NCBI RefSeq assembly: GCF_009905605.1
Contig: NZ_JAAAKZ010000008.1
Location: 157,755-221,754, forward strand
Direction of reading: 5' to 3'
Length of the DNA: 64,000 bases
DNA from: Runella sp. CRIBMP
GTDB lineage: Bacteria > Bacteroidota > Bacteroidia > Cytophagales > Spirosomataceae
The notes under the pieces are model-generated. The model saw only the letters and a program-made list of their open reading frames with translations, searched no databases and was not told the origin of the DNA. A program made the translations under genes and the position numbers. Positions 26,073-35,535 of this stretch are shown one piece after another (positions within the stretch are counted from its first letter, which is position 1; every line of letters starts with the position of its first letter).

Positions 26073-27008
26073 ATGAATAATCGCCGCACTTTCATTAAAA
26101 ACTTAGGCGCTGCCGCAGGAATGGCTGCGTTTGCACCCGAGCTGTTTGCAGCTGAACCGCAAAAACTCTGGTTTCAGATTTCGTTGGCCGAATGGTCGTT
26201 GCACAAAGCTATTCTCAACGAAAAAAAATTGACCAATTTAGATTTTCCCGTGGTAGCTCGTAAGGAGTTTGGAATTGGGATTGTGGAATACGTCAATCAG
26301 ATGTTTAAAGATAAAGCCAAAGATACGGCCTACCTCAACGACCTACTAACGCGCTGCAAAGACAATGACGTTAAAAACCACCTCATCATGATTGACGGAG
26401 AAGGCGGTCTTGCCGAAACCGATGCCGCAGTACGTAACAAAGCGGTGGATAATCACAAAAAATGGGTTGAGTGTGCCAAATACCTTGGCTGCAAAACCAT
26501 CAGGGTCAATTCATTCGGGCGTGGAACTGCCGAAGAAGTAGCCAAAGCAGCGGTAGACGGTCTCGGAAAATTAGGCGAATTTGCCGCACCTGTCGGTATC
26601 AATGTGATTGTAGAAAACCACGGTGGTTATTCGTCAGACGGGCAGTGGCTGTCGAATGTCATGAAGCAGGTCAACATGAAAAATGTAGGTACATTGCCCG
26701 ATTTCGGCAACTTTTGCATTAAGCGTAGCAGTGGTGGTGAGTGGGGCGGTAGTTGTACAGAAGAATACGACCGCTACAAAGGCGTGAAAGAATTGATGGC
26801 TTTTGCCAAAGGGGTAAGTGCCAAAACCAACGACTTTGACGAAAAGGGAAATGAGGCGAAAATGGACTACGCCCGTTTGCTCAAAATCGTAAAAGATGCT
26901 GGGTTCAAGGGAATCATCGGTATTGAGTACGAAGGAAACGTAACGTCAGAATACGACGGCATCAAAGCCACCAAGAAGCTGTTGGAGCGAGTAGGAGCAA
27001 TGGTGTAA
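26073..27008 (+). CDS. Tat-exported sugar phosphate isomerase/epimerase-like protein
   Basis: A 311-residue TIM-barrel protein of the AP-endonuclease-2/xylose isomerase-like family. The N-terminus NRRTFIKNLGAAAGMAAFA is a twin-arginine signal, so the protein is exported folded. Core features are GIGIVEYVNQMF at strand 1, the metal-site region VIVENHGGYSSDGQWL and TLPDFGNFCI, and IIGIEYEG at the end. In Bacteroidota such exported proteins are linked to sugar or 3-keto-glycoside metabolism. The substrate is unknown. A strong hairpin terminator follows. Confidence 0.85.
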   Translation: MNNRRTFIKNLGAAAGMAAFAPELFAAEPQKLWFQISLAEWSLHKAILNEKKLTNLDFPVVARKEFGIGIVEYVNQMFKDKAKDTAYLNDLLTRCKDNDVKNHLIMIDGEGGLAETDAAVRNKAVDNHKKWVECAKYLGCKTIRVNSFGRGTAEEVAKAAVDGLGKLGEFAAPVGINVIVENHGGYSSDGQWLSNVMKQVNMKNVGTLPDFGNFCIKRSSGGEWGGSCTEEYDRYKGVKELMAFAKGVSAKTNDFDEKGNEAKMDYARLLKIVKDAGFKGIIGIEYEGNVTSEYDGIKATKKLLERVGAMV

Positions 27009-27019
27009 AGTGTATTTGC

Positions 27020-27063
27020 AAAAAGGGACGTGTTGAATTTTTATATTCGACACGTCCCTTTTT
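27020..27063. terminator. Bidirectional terminator, isomerase-like gene / TonB receptor
   Basis: 19-nt arms (27020-27038 and 27045-27063) pair almost completely: GGGACGTGT / ACACGTCCC flanked by an A-run and a T-run. It serves both convergent genes. Confidence 0.88.
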
Positions 27064-27079
27064 GTTTAAATAAGTGTTT

Positions 27080-29551
27080 TTAGAATTCAATCACCAAGCC
27101 CAACGCAGGGGTGAAATTGGAATCTTCATTGGCTAAAATGAGCGGAATGGCGTTGCTTCCGTCGAGTTTGAGGGCTTGCCCATCGGTGGTTTTGAAGCCT
27201 GAATTGTCGGCGGTGCGCTCAAATGTATATTGTGGAAAGGCTGGATTGGCGGTTAACAAGGCATTTTGAAAATCAAAAAATAAGTCAATCGACATCTTTT
27301 TGTAATTCCATTTTTTATCCACCCGGAAGTCCACGCGGCTGAATGCTTTGAGTCGTTGGCTATTGAGGCGAGTGTAGTCTTCGGTGCCCACTCCGCTTGT
27401 GAGATACGTTCTTTGAGAAGTTGCCAAGTCAAACGGCGTGTAGGGAGCGCCGCCTTGGTAAAGCCACTTTAGGCCCAGCTCCCAACCCCGCTTAAATTTG
27501 TATCCTAACTGGGTCGAAACCAAGTTGCGGGTATCCCAAGCCGAGGCTACGTATTTGCCGTCTTTTCCCGTAAATTCAGATTGAAAATAAGTGTAACTCA
27601 ATACGCCGAAGAAGTTTTTAGTGAGTTTTTGCTGCACAAAAAATTCAATTCCCCGACTTCTGCCTTTGCCAGTACTCGTCACGGCTTCGTTGCCGATGGC
27701 GCCAAAATTGCCCCCCTGATTGGCCAACGATATGCCGTCGCGTACAGAAACGGGGTAGTTATCGTACATTTTTGAGAAACCTTCGAGCGTGATGCGCGTA
27801 GTAGGCGTTGGAATGAATTCAAGACCCGCTACCACGTGGTCAGAACGAATGTACTTGTTAGATTTATTGACGAAATTCCCATCTTGACGGTAGCCCAAAA
27901 CGGTGTAAATCGGGGTTTTGAAATAACGCCCTACCGACGCGTTCAACCGCCATTTGTCGCTCACCTGATAGCTGGCCGACAGGCGTGGGCTCAGTGTTTC
28001 GAGCGGATTGTTGCCGTCGGTCGTGAAAGAATTCATGTCGGTGCGTAGGCCCGCCGAAAGATTGAGGCGGTCGTTGAGTAGTTTACGATTCACCTGCGCA
28101 AAGGCACCGTATTTGAAAAAATCAATGGCCGTATTAAACGTCACCGTGATACCCGGTTGCACGATTTGCCCCTGTGAGTTGGTGATTTCGCGGCGTAAGA
28201 CGTTGAAAAAATCATTGTTGTATTTGACGTATTGCAACACCGCGCCGTAGCTGTACTCCCATTTTCCGATGAATTTATTGACATCAATCCGTAGTTTATT
28301 CTCAATCTCCTGCGAATTGCTCTTCAGCGCGCGATATCGTTCATCGCCCTGGCGATTGTCTTCAAAGCGGTCCAGACGGTTATTAAACATGTTTCGGCTC
28401 AGCGAAACATTCATAAAGCCGTTTTCCACAAGCCGTTTCAGTGAAAAACCCGTCGTATAATTCCACTGATTGATGGTGGGATTGGAGCGTAAGATGTATT
28501 CTTTTTCGGGGCTGCTTTCTTGCGGAACGGCAAAAGTGAATTCGTCGATGGCTCCCACGCCAATGGCCGTTAGCGTGGTTTTTTTATTGATTTTATGCGT
28601 GACTTTGTACTGGAAATCCCAATAATTGGGCCGAATAGGTAGGTCAATGGCCTTGAATAAAAACTGCAAATACGAGCGGCGAACCGACGCCAAAAAAGTG
28701 GTCTTGGGAGAAATCGGCCCTTCTAGCGTGCCGGCTACTTCGGTGGAGCTGACGCGGATGTTGCCCTGCACACGCTCTGGATTACCTTCGCGCTGACGGA
28801 ATTGAAGCACCGACGAAAGGGCGTTGTCGTATCGGGCGTTAAAACTGCTCGAACTCAGCGTGGCATCTTCAATAAAAGATACGTTCAAAATGCCCGTTGG
28901 GCCACCCGAACTTCCCTGCGTGGCGAAGTGATTGATGACGGGTATTTCGATCCCATCCAGATAAAACACGTTTTCATTTGGACCTCCGCCCCTGATAATC
29001 AAATCGTTGCGAAAGCCGCCAACCGACCCGGCCGTCCCGCCAACACCTGGCAATACCTGAATCACCCGTGAGATGTCGAAGTTGCCGCCGGGGTTGTTTT
29101 TGATTTCCTCGGTCGTTAGTTTTTGGATGGAGTTGGGTGTTTCGACGGAGGCGACCGAAATTGAACGGTTAAAAACAATTTTGGTTTCGGCCAACTGTAC
29201 GGCATCTTCTTCCAGCTCGAAGTTGATTTGCTGGGCGTTGCCTGAGGTAAGCACAATGTTGAACTTACTGGTGGCTTTGTAACCGACAAATGTGGCTTTG
29301 AGGTTGTAGCTACCCACGGGCAAGCTGAGTTTAAACTTACCTTCGGCATCAGTAGTGGTGCCTTGGTTGGTGCCTTCCACCTGAACCGTCACGCCAATCA
29401 GTACTTCTTGCGTGCGTTTGTCTTTGACGCTGCCGAGGATGGTCCCCGTATTTTGGGCAAAAGCCGAAGTAAGGCTTAAATAGACAATCATGAAGAAGGC
29501 TGCTAGGGCAGTGTAATTCGGGATTTTTTTGAGTGTTGACGTTGAATTCAT
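27080..29551 (-). CDS. TonB-dependent outer-membrane receptor
   Basis: An 823-residue protein counted from the ATG at 29551 (MNSTSTLKKIPNYTALAAFF, a signal peptide ending near SAFAQ); an in-frame TTG 27 nt upstream is less likely. The mature N-terminus is a carboxypeptidase-like regulatory domain (GTILGSVKDKRTQEVLIGVTVQVEG). The plug follows (NPGGNFDISRVIQVLPGVGG, then NDLIIRGGGPNENVFYLDGIEIP), then a roughly 600-residue beta-barrel ending in FTPALGLVIEF with an aromatic last residue. There is no SusD partner, so it is more likely a receptor for a small ligand or metal complex than a SusCD glycan importer. A MarR gene is divergent. Confidence 0.92.
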   Translation of the reverse strand: MNSTSTLKKIPNYTALAAFFMIVYLSLTSAFAQNTGTILGSVKDKRTQEVLIGVTVQVEGTNQGTTTDAEGKFKLSLPVGSYNLKATFVGYKATSKFNIVLTSGNAQQINFELEEDAVQLAETKIVFNRSISVASVETPNSIQKLTTEEIKNNPGGNFDISRVIQVLPGVGGTAGSVGGFRNDLIIRGGGPNENVFYLDGIEIPVINHFATQGSSGGPTGILNVSFIEDATLSSSSFNARYDNALSSVLQFRQREGNPERVQGNIRVSSTEVAGTLEGPISPKTTFLASVRRSYLQFLFKAIDLPIRPNYWDFQYKVTHKINKKTTLTAIGVGAIDEFTFAVPQESSPEKEYILRSNPTINQWNYTTGFSLKRLVENGFMNVSLSRNMFNNRLDRFEDNRQGDERYRALKSNSQEIENKLRIDVNKFIGKWEYSYGAVLQYVKYNNDFFNVLRREITNSQGQIVQPGITVTFNTAIDFFKYGAFAQVNRKLLNDRLNLSAGLRTDMNSFTTDGNNPLETLSPRLSASYQVSDKWRLNASVGRYFKTPIYTVLGYRQDGNFVNKSNKYIRSDHVVAGLEFIPTPTTRITLEGFSKMYDNYPVSVRDGISLANQGGNFGAIGNEAVTSTGKGRSRGIEFFVQQKLTKNFFGVLSYTYFQSEFTGKDGKYVASAWDTRNLVSTQLGYKFKRGWELGLKWLYQGGAPYTPFDLATSQRTYLTSGVGTEDYTRLNSQRLKAFSRVDFRVDKKWNYKKMSIDLFFDFQNALLTANPAFPQYTFERTADNSGFKTTDGQALKLDGSNAIPLILANEDSNFTPALGLVIEF

Positions 29552-29675
29552 TGTTTTTAGATTGTATATATATTTCAAAATGGTTTGTAGTTAAATAAGT
29601 GTTGTGACAAACATTTTAGGTTCGATTTTGTTCTATCCATGTTTGATACAATACAATAACATTCCAAATTTGAAA

Positions 29676-29703
29676 TTGTTTGTACGAAAACAAATTAATT
29701 TTG
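29676..29703 (+). promoter_or_regulatory. MarR promoter and candidate operator
   Basis: TAATTTTG (29696-29703) is a perfect TAnnTTTG box 29 nt before the MarR ATG. Immediately upstream is the palindrome TTGTTT-N6-AAACAA (29676-29693), a size usual for MarR dimers. Its position would allow autorepression and control of the divergent TonB receptor. Confidence 0.5.
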
Positions 29704-29732
29704 ATATATTAGAATGTTTTTAGTTTAAAAAA

Positions 29733-30377
29733 ATGAATTACGAACTCCTGCAACAGCTAATTGGTCATCTGGCAGATTACGAAGCCCAGCGTTCTTCTTC
29801 TCAACGAAAGGACATGGAAGGATTTGTGGCGTATTTGAATCAGCAGGTTTTTTCAAAATCAACCGATGCTGCGGTAGACTTTGAAAACAGCGAAACAGTG
29901 GAAGCATTGTTGTCGCAATTGATTGCTTTTTTGTACCGTTATGCCAAAGGGTACATTAAAAAAGCCCTCGAAGACTCGGCGCTTATTACGCTGGATGACT
30001 TCGGCTATTTGGCGGGTATATGGCAAAGAGGAGGGTGTTCAAAAACGGAAATCATCGAGTTGAACATCCACGAAAAAACGACGGGAATGGAGGTGATAAA
30101 GCGTTTGTTGAATAACAAATTGATTGAACAAACCGACGACCCCAACGATCGTCGAAGCAAGCGTTTGTTGATTACGGAGCGGGGAAAAGGTGTTTTGTTT
30201 GGAACGTTCGGTGAGATGCGCAAGGCAAGCTTGATTATTTCTGGCAACCTAAATGAAATCGAGAAGTTGCAGTTGTTGTATCTGCTTCAAAAACTGCATT
30301 TTTTCCACAAACCGTTATTCCTAAACGAGCGGGAGAAAAGTTTAGATGAATTATTGAATTTAAATCAAACCGAATAA
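29733..30377 (+). CDS. MarR-family transcription regulator
   Basis: A 214-residue protein, longer than usual for MarR. It has an N-terminal helical part (1-70), then the winged helix (DDFGYLAGIWQRGGCSKTEIIELNIHEKTTGMEVIKRLLNNKLIEQ) with the wing signature DPNDRRSKRLLITERGK. It is divergent from the TonB-dependent receptor gene with 181 bp between them, so it is a likely regulator of that receptor. The ligand is unknown. A perfect terminator follows. Confidence 0.88.
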   Translation: MNYELLQQLIGHLADYEAQRSSSQRKDMEGFVAYLNQQVFSKSTDAAVDFENSETVEALLSQLIAFLYRYAKGYIKKALEDSALITLDDFGYLAGIWQRGGCSKTEIIELNIHEKTTGMEVIKRLLNNKLIEQTDDPNDRRSKRLLITERGKGVLFGTFGEMRKASLIISGNLNEIEKLQLLYLLQKLHFFHKPLFLNEREKSLDELLNLNQTE

Positions 30378-30413
30378 AAAAAGCGTTTGCGAACTCCTTC
30401 GCAAACGCTTTTT
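30378..30413 (+). terminator. Terminator after MarR gene
   Basis: Perfect 16-bp hairpin (AAAAAGCGTTTGCGAA, 4-nt loop, complementary arm ending TTTTT) directly overlapping the MarR stop. It can work on both strands, also for the convergent RDD gene. Confidence 0.92.
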
Positions 30414-30436
30414 ATGAAATGAATTTATGGTTCTGA

Positions 30437-30826
30437 TTACTGCTTTACCACGATGGTGTTCGCCCATTTATCGCCAAAACGCTTTTTGTCATCGCTAAAT
30501 ACCATCAGGGCATCAACAAAACCAAAAAGAGGAATCATCAATGAAACTTGGCGCACAATGGCCGCGCCCCAATCTCCCTCAATACCCGCGCCAGTATCTT
30601 CCTTAATGACTTTGATTTTCATTAATTTTTTACCGATGCTTTGCCCTCCGAAAAAGCCGTTTGTGGCCGGGATGGCGTCTTTGGTGAGTACGTAAGCAAT
30701 GGCAATAAGATACCCCACAAAAATGAGTTTAAAAGAAATAAAGGCTAAGATCCAAGCGGGAAGATAACCCACAATACCGTCAATAAAGGCAGCTACAAAA
30801 CGTTGGATGGCATCGGCTTTTTGCAT
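30437..30826 (-). CDS. RDD-family membrane protein
   Basis: A 129-residue protein with an RDD domain: an N-terminal helix starting AIQRFVAAFIDGIVGYLPAWIL, a second helix (LIFVGYLIAIAYVLTKDAI), the conserved GQSIGKKLMKIKVI after the second helix, and a third helix (SLMIPLFGFVDALMVF). The canonical R-D-D positions are partly kept (R8, D14). The function is unclear in general; some members act in ion homeostasis. It follows the symporter gene, separated by a terminator. Confidence 0.82.
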   Translation of the reverse strand: MQKADAIQRFVAAFIDGIVGYLPAWILAFISFKLIFVGYLIAIAYVLTKDAIPATNGFFGGQSIGKKLMKIKVIKEDTGAGIEGDWGAAIVRQVSLMIPLFGFVDALMVFSDDKKRFGDKWANTIVVKQ

Positions 30827-30847
30827 TAGATTAAGGAGGTTTAGAGT

Positions 30848-30886
30848 AAAAAAAGTGGTTCAGGGAATTTTTTACCGAACCTACTT
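30848..30886 (-). terminator. Terminator of the dicarboxylate symporter gene
   Basis: On the minus strand AAGTAGGTTC pairs with GAACCACTT (one bulge), followed by a T-run, about 65 nt after the symporter stop. Confidence 0.7.
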
Positions 30887-30952
30887 CTTTTCAGCCAAAC
30901 AGTCAAGGAGTTACGGGTTAATTTTTGTAAAAATAAATTACGAAAATCTGTT

Positions 30953-32182
30953 TTAACTCTCGATGTATTCTCCTTCTAACTTGGAAATAACAGCCGTAGC
31001 TACGGCATTGCCCGCCACGGAAGTGGCCGAACGCCCCATATCTAAAAACGGATCCACGCCGATGAGCAACGCAAGTCCTTCAACGGGCAAATCAAATTGA
31101 GCCAGTGTACCCGCAATCACCACCAACGATGCCCTTGGCACTCCGGCTATTCCCTTTGAGGTAATCATCAGCGTAAGCAACATCGCAATCTGCTGCTCGA
31201 TAGAAAGCGGGATGCCGTATGCCTGCGCAATAAAGCCCGTTGCGAAGGTCATGTACATCATTGAGCCATCCAAGTTGAATGAATAACCGAGCGGCAACAC
31301 AAATCCGATGATACGCTTGCTACAACCGAATTTCTCCAACGCCGTGATTTGCTGCGGCAAAGAGGCTTCTGAGCTGGCCGTACTGAACGTCAGAATCATT
31401 GAATCTTTGACGTGCGCCAGCAATTTGAGGTACGGAATCCGCATTACCAGACAAATAGCCCACAAAACCCCGAAAACAAAGAAAAGAAGGCCTCCGAAGA
31501 AGCAGAGAATCAAATACGCATAGGAAATAAGAATGCCGAGGCCTTTCAAGGCTACCACGCCCGTCATGGCGCCCAAAACGGCGAAAGGTGCAAGTTGCAT
31601 CACATAGCCAACGATTTTGAACACTACTTCGGCCAAGCTGTCAATCACTTTGATTAGCTTTTTTCCATGCTCGCCCACTGCGCCCAGGGCTATGCCGAAA
31701 AACAGTGAAAATACCACAATTTGCAGGATTTCGTTTTCGGCCAATGCTTTAAAAAAGCTGTCAGGGAAGATATGAAGAATAAAATCTTCGACGGTTTTCA
31801 TGGCTTTGCCCGATACGCCCACTTCCGTTCCTGCGGCAGGACGCGGCCACTGCTGTACTTCTCCGGGACGGGTTACGTTGACTACCACCAAGCCCACAAT
31901 CAGCGAGAGAATCGTGGCAAAATAAAAATAAAGCAGTGTTTTAATCCCAATTCGTCCTACTACGCTAAAATCACCAAGTTTGGCAACCCCCACCACCAAA
32001 GTGCAAAACACGAGTGGGCCGACAATCATTTTAATTAATTTGAGGAAAACTTTACTCAGGATTTGAAATTTGTTGGCAATCTGAGTGGCATCTTCGGCGC
32101 TCATGGTGCTGTGCAGGATTTGACCGATAATAACGCCCAATACGAAGCCAATGATGATTTTGGTAGTAATGTTTAGTTTCAT
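30953..32182 (-). CDS. Dicarboxylate/amino acid:cation symporter (DAACS family)
   Basis: A 409-residue membrane protein with the GltP/DctA fold. Hairpin 1 has the serine-rich turn (TFSTASSEASLP), helix 7 has the family motif NLDGSMMYM, and hairpin 2 is followed by ASLVVIAGTL and a DMGRSATSVAGN helix 8. It couples uptake of C4-dicarboxylates or glutamate/aspartate to H+ or Na+ at the inner membrane. The arginine in helix 8 (GRSATSV) is at the region that separates acidic amino acid from dicarboxylate users, but I cannot decide between them. Confidence 0.9.
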   Translation of the reverse strand: MKLNITTKIIIGFVLGVIIGQILHSTMSAEDATQIANKFQILSKVFLKLIKMIVGPLVFCTLVVGVAKLGDFSVVGRIGIKTLLYFYFATILSLIVGLVVVNVTRPGEVQQWPRPAAGTEVGVSGKAMKTVEDFILHIFPDSFFKALAENEILQIVVFSLFFGIALGAVGEHGKKLIKVIDSLAEVVFKIVGYVMQLAPFAVLGAMTGVVALKGLGILISYAYLILCFFGGLLFFVFGVLWAICLVMRIPYLKLLAHVKDSMILTFSTASSEASLPQQITALEKFGCSKRIIGFVLPLGYSFNLDGSMMYMTFATGFIAQAYGIPLSIEQQIAMLLTLMITSKGIAGVPRASLVVIAGTLAQFDLPVEGLALLIGVDPFLDMGRSATSVAGNAVATAVISKLEGEYIES

Positions 32183-32394
32183 GAAGTGTTGGGTTATAGA
32201 TACGTTAGGTTGAAATTTTCAAGGAATTTAGTGAGTGGTATTTTAAAAAGAATAATCATAAAGATTGGAGGCCTGCATCCCGCGCTTTATGATTCTGCCA
32301 CAAATTAGGAAAAAAAAGAAAAAGAAGCGTGTGTCAGGATGAAAAACTGCCCTCAACTTGGCGAATCAGGAGACGTTTGGGTAATTTTAAACGC

Positions 32395-32427
32395 ACAAGA
32401 GGCTCGGTGATTCACCGAGCCTCTTGT
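32395..32427 (-). terminator. Hairpin after dxs
   Basis: 16-bp perfect arms ACAAGAGGCTCGGTGA / TCACCGAGCCTCTTGT with a minimal loop, 22 nt after the dxs stop. There is no T-run on the minus strand but the stem is very stable. Confidence 0.75.
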
Positions 32428-32448
32428 AGAAATAATATTAAAGGAATT

Positions 32449-34383
32449 TTACAAAGCAATTGCGGGGGTTGTCATCATTTCACGAGCCGTTCGAGCGATA
32501 CCCTCGGGGTCGAAACCACATTCCCGGTGTAGTTCAAGTTGTTCGCCGTGCTCTACAATGCGGTCTGGAATACCAAGACGCTTTACGTGGGCTTGGTATC
32601 CGTTTTCGGCCATAAATTCGAGCACCGCGCTCCCCATACCTCCGGGCAAACAGCCGTCTTCTACCGTAATGACTTTATCGAATTGTTGAAAAACTTCGTG
32701 CAACAGGGCTTCGTCCAAAGGCTTTATAAAACGCAAATCGTAGTGGGCGGCGCTGATGCCTTCCAATTCTAGTATATGGCATGACTTAACGGCATAGTTA
32801 CCGATGTGCCCAATGGTCAGAATGGCTACGTCGTCACCCGCTCGTACTTTACGTCCTTTGCCGATTTCAATTTTCTCGAATGGCGTTTTCCACTGAGGCA
32901 TGACGCCCTCGCCGCGTGGGTAACGAATGGTAAATGCTTTTTTCGACTTCTGTGTTTCGGTCAATTGAGCCGTGTACATCAGATTTCGTAACTCTTGTTC
33001 ATTCATCGGAGCCGAAATCACCATGTTAGGAATACAACGCATGTACGCAATGTCGTAGGCACCGTGGTGCGTGGGGCCGTCGGCTCCTGCAAACCCTGCC
33101 CGGTCCAGACAGAAAATAACGGGTAGTTCTTGAATACACACATCATGAACAACTTGGTCGTAAGCTCGTTGCATGAAAGTGCTATAAATATTACAATACA
33201 CCACCGAGCCTTGAGTAGCCATCCCCGCCGAGAATGTCACGGCGTGCTGTTCGGCAATGCCCACGTCGAAAGCCCGGTCGGGCATGGCTTTCATCATAAT
33301 ATTGAGCGATGAGCCAGAAGGCATGGCAGGCGTTACACCCACAATTTTTTCGTTTTGTTCGGCCAATTCAACCAGCGTATTTCCAAATACATCTTGATAT
33401 TTGGGTGGTTGTGGTTGGTCGTATACTTTCTTGAAGATTTCGCCCGTAATCTTATCAAATTTGCCAGGAGAGTGCCATTTCGTTTGGTCTTTTTCGGCAG
33501 GAGCAAACCCTTTTCCTTTGACCGTGACGCAGTGCAGCAGTTTGGGGCCTGGAATATTTTTTAAATCATTGAGAACGTGTACAAGATGATCAACGTCGTG
33601 GCCGTCAATGGGACCAAAATAGCGTAGATTAAGTGATTCAAACAGGTTACTTTGGCGCAGCAAGGTTGCTTTGAGTCCATCTTCGACGCGCGAAACAATC
33701 TCACGGGCATTTTTACCGAATTGGCTCATTTTGCCCAGCAGATTCCAAACTTCCTCCTTTACGCGGTTGTAAGTATGGGAAGTGGTAATGTCGGTCAAAT
33801 ATTCTTTGAGCGCCCCCACGTTGGGGTCGATGCTCATGCAATTGTCGTTGAGAATGATGAGCAGGTTGGTATTGTTGAGCGCTCCAGCGTGGTTCATTGC
33901 TTCAAACGCCATTCCACCCGTCATGGCACCGTCGCCGATAACCGCGATGGACTGTTGGTTTTGAGCACCACCCAACCGTGCGCCAACGGCCATGCCCAGT
34001 GCGGCAGAAATAGAAGTAGAGGAGTGCCCTACGCCGAAAGAATCATAAGGGCTTTCTTTGCGTTTGGGGAAACCCGAAATACCGCCGTAGAGGCGGTTAG
34101 TATAAAAATTATCCCGTCGTCCAGTGAGGATTTTGTGGCCGTAGGCTTGGTGGCCTACATCCCATACCAACTGGTCTTCGGGCGTATTGAAAACGTAATG
34201 TAAGGCAACGGTAAGCTCAACAACGCCCAAGCTTGAGCCAAAGTGACCACCGTACACAGACACCAAATCAATGATGTACTGTCGGAGTTCTTGCGATACT
34301 TGAGGAAGTAGGGATGAGTCTAACTTACGCAGGTCTTCGGGCGTATGGAGTTGCGAAAGTAATTTACCTGGAGTGATGAGCAT
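32449..34383 (-). CDS. dxs: 1-deoxy-D-xylulose-5-phosphate synthase
   Basis: A 644-residue thiamine-diphosphate enzyme of full length. The N-terminal ThDP site shows GHQAYGHKILTGRRD and GDGAMTGGMAFEAMN with LNDN. The central pyrimidine-binding domain has VGIAEQHAVTFSAGMA and DRAGFAGADGPTHHG, followed by the transketolase C domain. It condenses pyruvate and glyceraldehyde 3-phosphate in the first step of the MEP isoprenoid pathway, feeding quinones, carotenoids and undecaprenyl carriers. It is a single gene with its own promoter and hairpin. Confidence 0.97.
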   Translation of the reverse strand: MLITPGKLLSQLHTPEDLRKLDSSLLPQVSQELRQYIIDLVSVYGGHFGSSLGVVELTVALHYVFNTPEDQLVWDVGHQAYGHKILTGRRDNFYTNRLYGGISGFPKRKESPYDSFGVGHSSTSISAALGMAVGARLGGAQNQQSIAVIGDGAMTGGMAFEAMNHAGALNNTNLLIILNDNCMSIDPNVGALKEYLTDITTSHTYNRVKEEVWNLLGKMSQFGKNAREIVSRVEDGLKATLLRQSNLFESLNLRYFGPIDGHDVDHLVHVLNDLKNIPGPKLLHCVTVKGKGFAPAEKDQTKWHSPGKFDKITGEIFKKVYDQPQPPKYQDVFGNTLVELAEQNEKIVGVTPAMPSGSSLNIMMKAMPDRAFDVGIAEQHAVTFSAGMATQGSVVYCNIYSTFMQRAYDQVVHDVCIQELPVIFCLDRAGFAGADGPTHHGAYDIAYMRCIPNMVISAPMNEQELRNLMYTAQLTETQKSKKAFTIRYPRGEGVMPQWKTPFEKIEIGKGRKVRAGDDVAILTIGHIGNYAVKSCHILELEGISAAHYDLRFIKPLDEALLHEVFQQFDKVITVEDGCLPGGMGSAVLEFMAENGYQAHVKRLGIPDRIVEHGEQLELHRECGFDPEGIARTAREMMTTPAIAL

Positions 34384-34442
34384 TGTGTAACGGCTTGAAA
34401 CAAACGTAGTACTATAACCGATGTACCGATAAAAGTGTTTGG

Positions 34443-34475
34443 CAAAAGTACGAAAAAGAAAAGCAACTTATCAAA
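34443..34475 (-). promoter_or_regulatory. Promoter of dxs
   Basis: Minus-strand TTTG (34472-34475), a 21-nt spacer and TACTTTTG (34443-34450), a perfect TAnnTTTG. The leader to the dxs ATG is about 55 nt. A second TACGTTTG (34401-34408) lies closer to the gene but lacks a -33 box. Confidence 0.65.
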
Positions 34476-34503
34476 AGTTTGAAAATCACCTTCCCCTAAC
34501 CCA

Positions 34504-35421
34504 TCACTGCTGACTTGCTTTGTAGAGTTTTTGTTTTTCTTCCCGGGTCAAACTTTCATACCCAGACTTCGAAATTTTGTCCAAAATTGCGTCGATTTCG
34601 TCTTGGTTTGGAATCAAAATAGCCGAATTTTCACTGCTGGAAGTAAAGTGACGCGCCGCTGAGGTGGTCGTTGCACGGGCGCGTTGCGGAATAGTTACGT
34701 TGGGCTTGCCAGTAAACAACTTCCGAAAGAAATCATTAATGGCATAAATGGGCGTGCCCCAATCGTGGCCTTTTTTAAGGGATTTGATAAAACCAAAGCC
34801 CACCATTGCTCCCGCAATGTGTGCTACATTGCCACCGGCATTAGGCCCTACCAGCTGAGCCATTGAAATAATAATGCACAAAGCTGCAATGTATTTTAAA
34901 CGAACGGGCCCAATCAAAAAGACAAAAAAAGTATGATCGGGCAAGAGTGTAGCTGCCCCTAAAATGACGGCAAAAATCGCACCTGAAGCTCCAACGAGCG
35001 TTGTACTGGCCAATTCGCCCTGAAAATAAGGTAATGTGTTATACAAAGCTAAAAACAATAAGCCGCCTCCGAGCCCCCCAAGCAGATACAGGGCAACGAG
35101 CCGCCGGCTCCCGAGGTATTCTTCTAACACCTGCCCAAACCAATACAGCGAGAGCATATTAAAGAAAATATGAAAAGGCCCCTGATGAACAAAAAAGTTG
35201 GTGAGCAAAGTCCACGGGCGGTGCAAAAACGCATTAAAGTCCGCAGGAAGGCGCAACTGTTCCATCACCCACTCGTAATAAACGGGGTATTGACCAAAAG
35301 TGAAAATAATGTATAGAACAATGACCGTCACGAAGACGAACAGGTTCAACAATATGAGTTTAACAACCGCATTGTTGGTCTTTGAAAACTCCCCCTTAAC
35401 ATCGTCAAAAATGCTGCCCAT
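34504..35421 (-). CDS. Rhomboid intramembrane serine protease (with C-terminal tail)
   Basis: A 305-residue rhomboid. The catalytic serine is in GASGAIFAV and the histidine in NVAHIAGAMVGF; the HxxFNM motif (FHIFFNMLSLYWFG) is also present. About 80 extra residues follow the last helix, poorly conserved and ending in DAILDKISKSGYESLTREEKQKLYKAS, the short helical tail typical of Bacteroidota rhomboids. It cleaves membrane proteins inside the bilayer; targets are unknown. A second rhomboid gene lies 114 nt upstream on the same strand. Confidence 0.92.
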   Translation of the reverse strand: MGSIFDDVKGEFSKTNNAVVKLILLNLFVFVTVIVLYIIFTFGQYPVYYEWVMEQLRLPADFNAFLHRPWTLLTNFFVHQGPFHIFFNMLSLYWFGQVLEEYLGSRRLVALYLLGGLGGGLLFLALYNTLPYFQGELASTTLVGASGAIFAVILGAATLLPDHTFFVFLIGPVRLKYIAALCIIISMAQLVGPNAGGNVAHIAGAMVGFGFIKSLKKGHDWGTPIYAINDFFRKLFTGKPNVTIPQRARATTTSAARHFTSSSENSAILIPNQDEIDAILDKISKSGYESLTREEKQKLYKASQQ

Positions 35422-35535
35422 GCCTTTTGGTCGTTAATGGTTATTGGTTAATTATTAGTAATTTTAAACAAGCTTTTAGGCTTTTTATTGTTATTTATTT
35501 AACGAAAGTTAGGTAAAAATATACAATAACACAAA

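Noticed and set aside
33652..34203. 183-codon ORF antisense to dxs
   Set aside because: Shadow of a complete, conserved enzyme; no family signature of its own.
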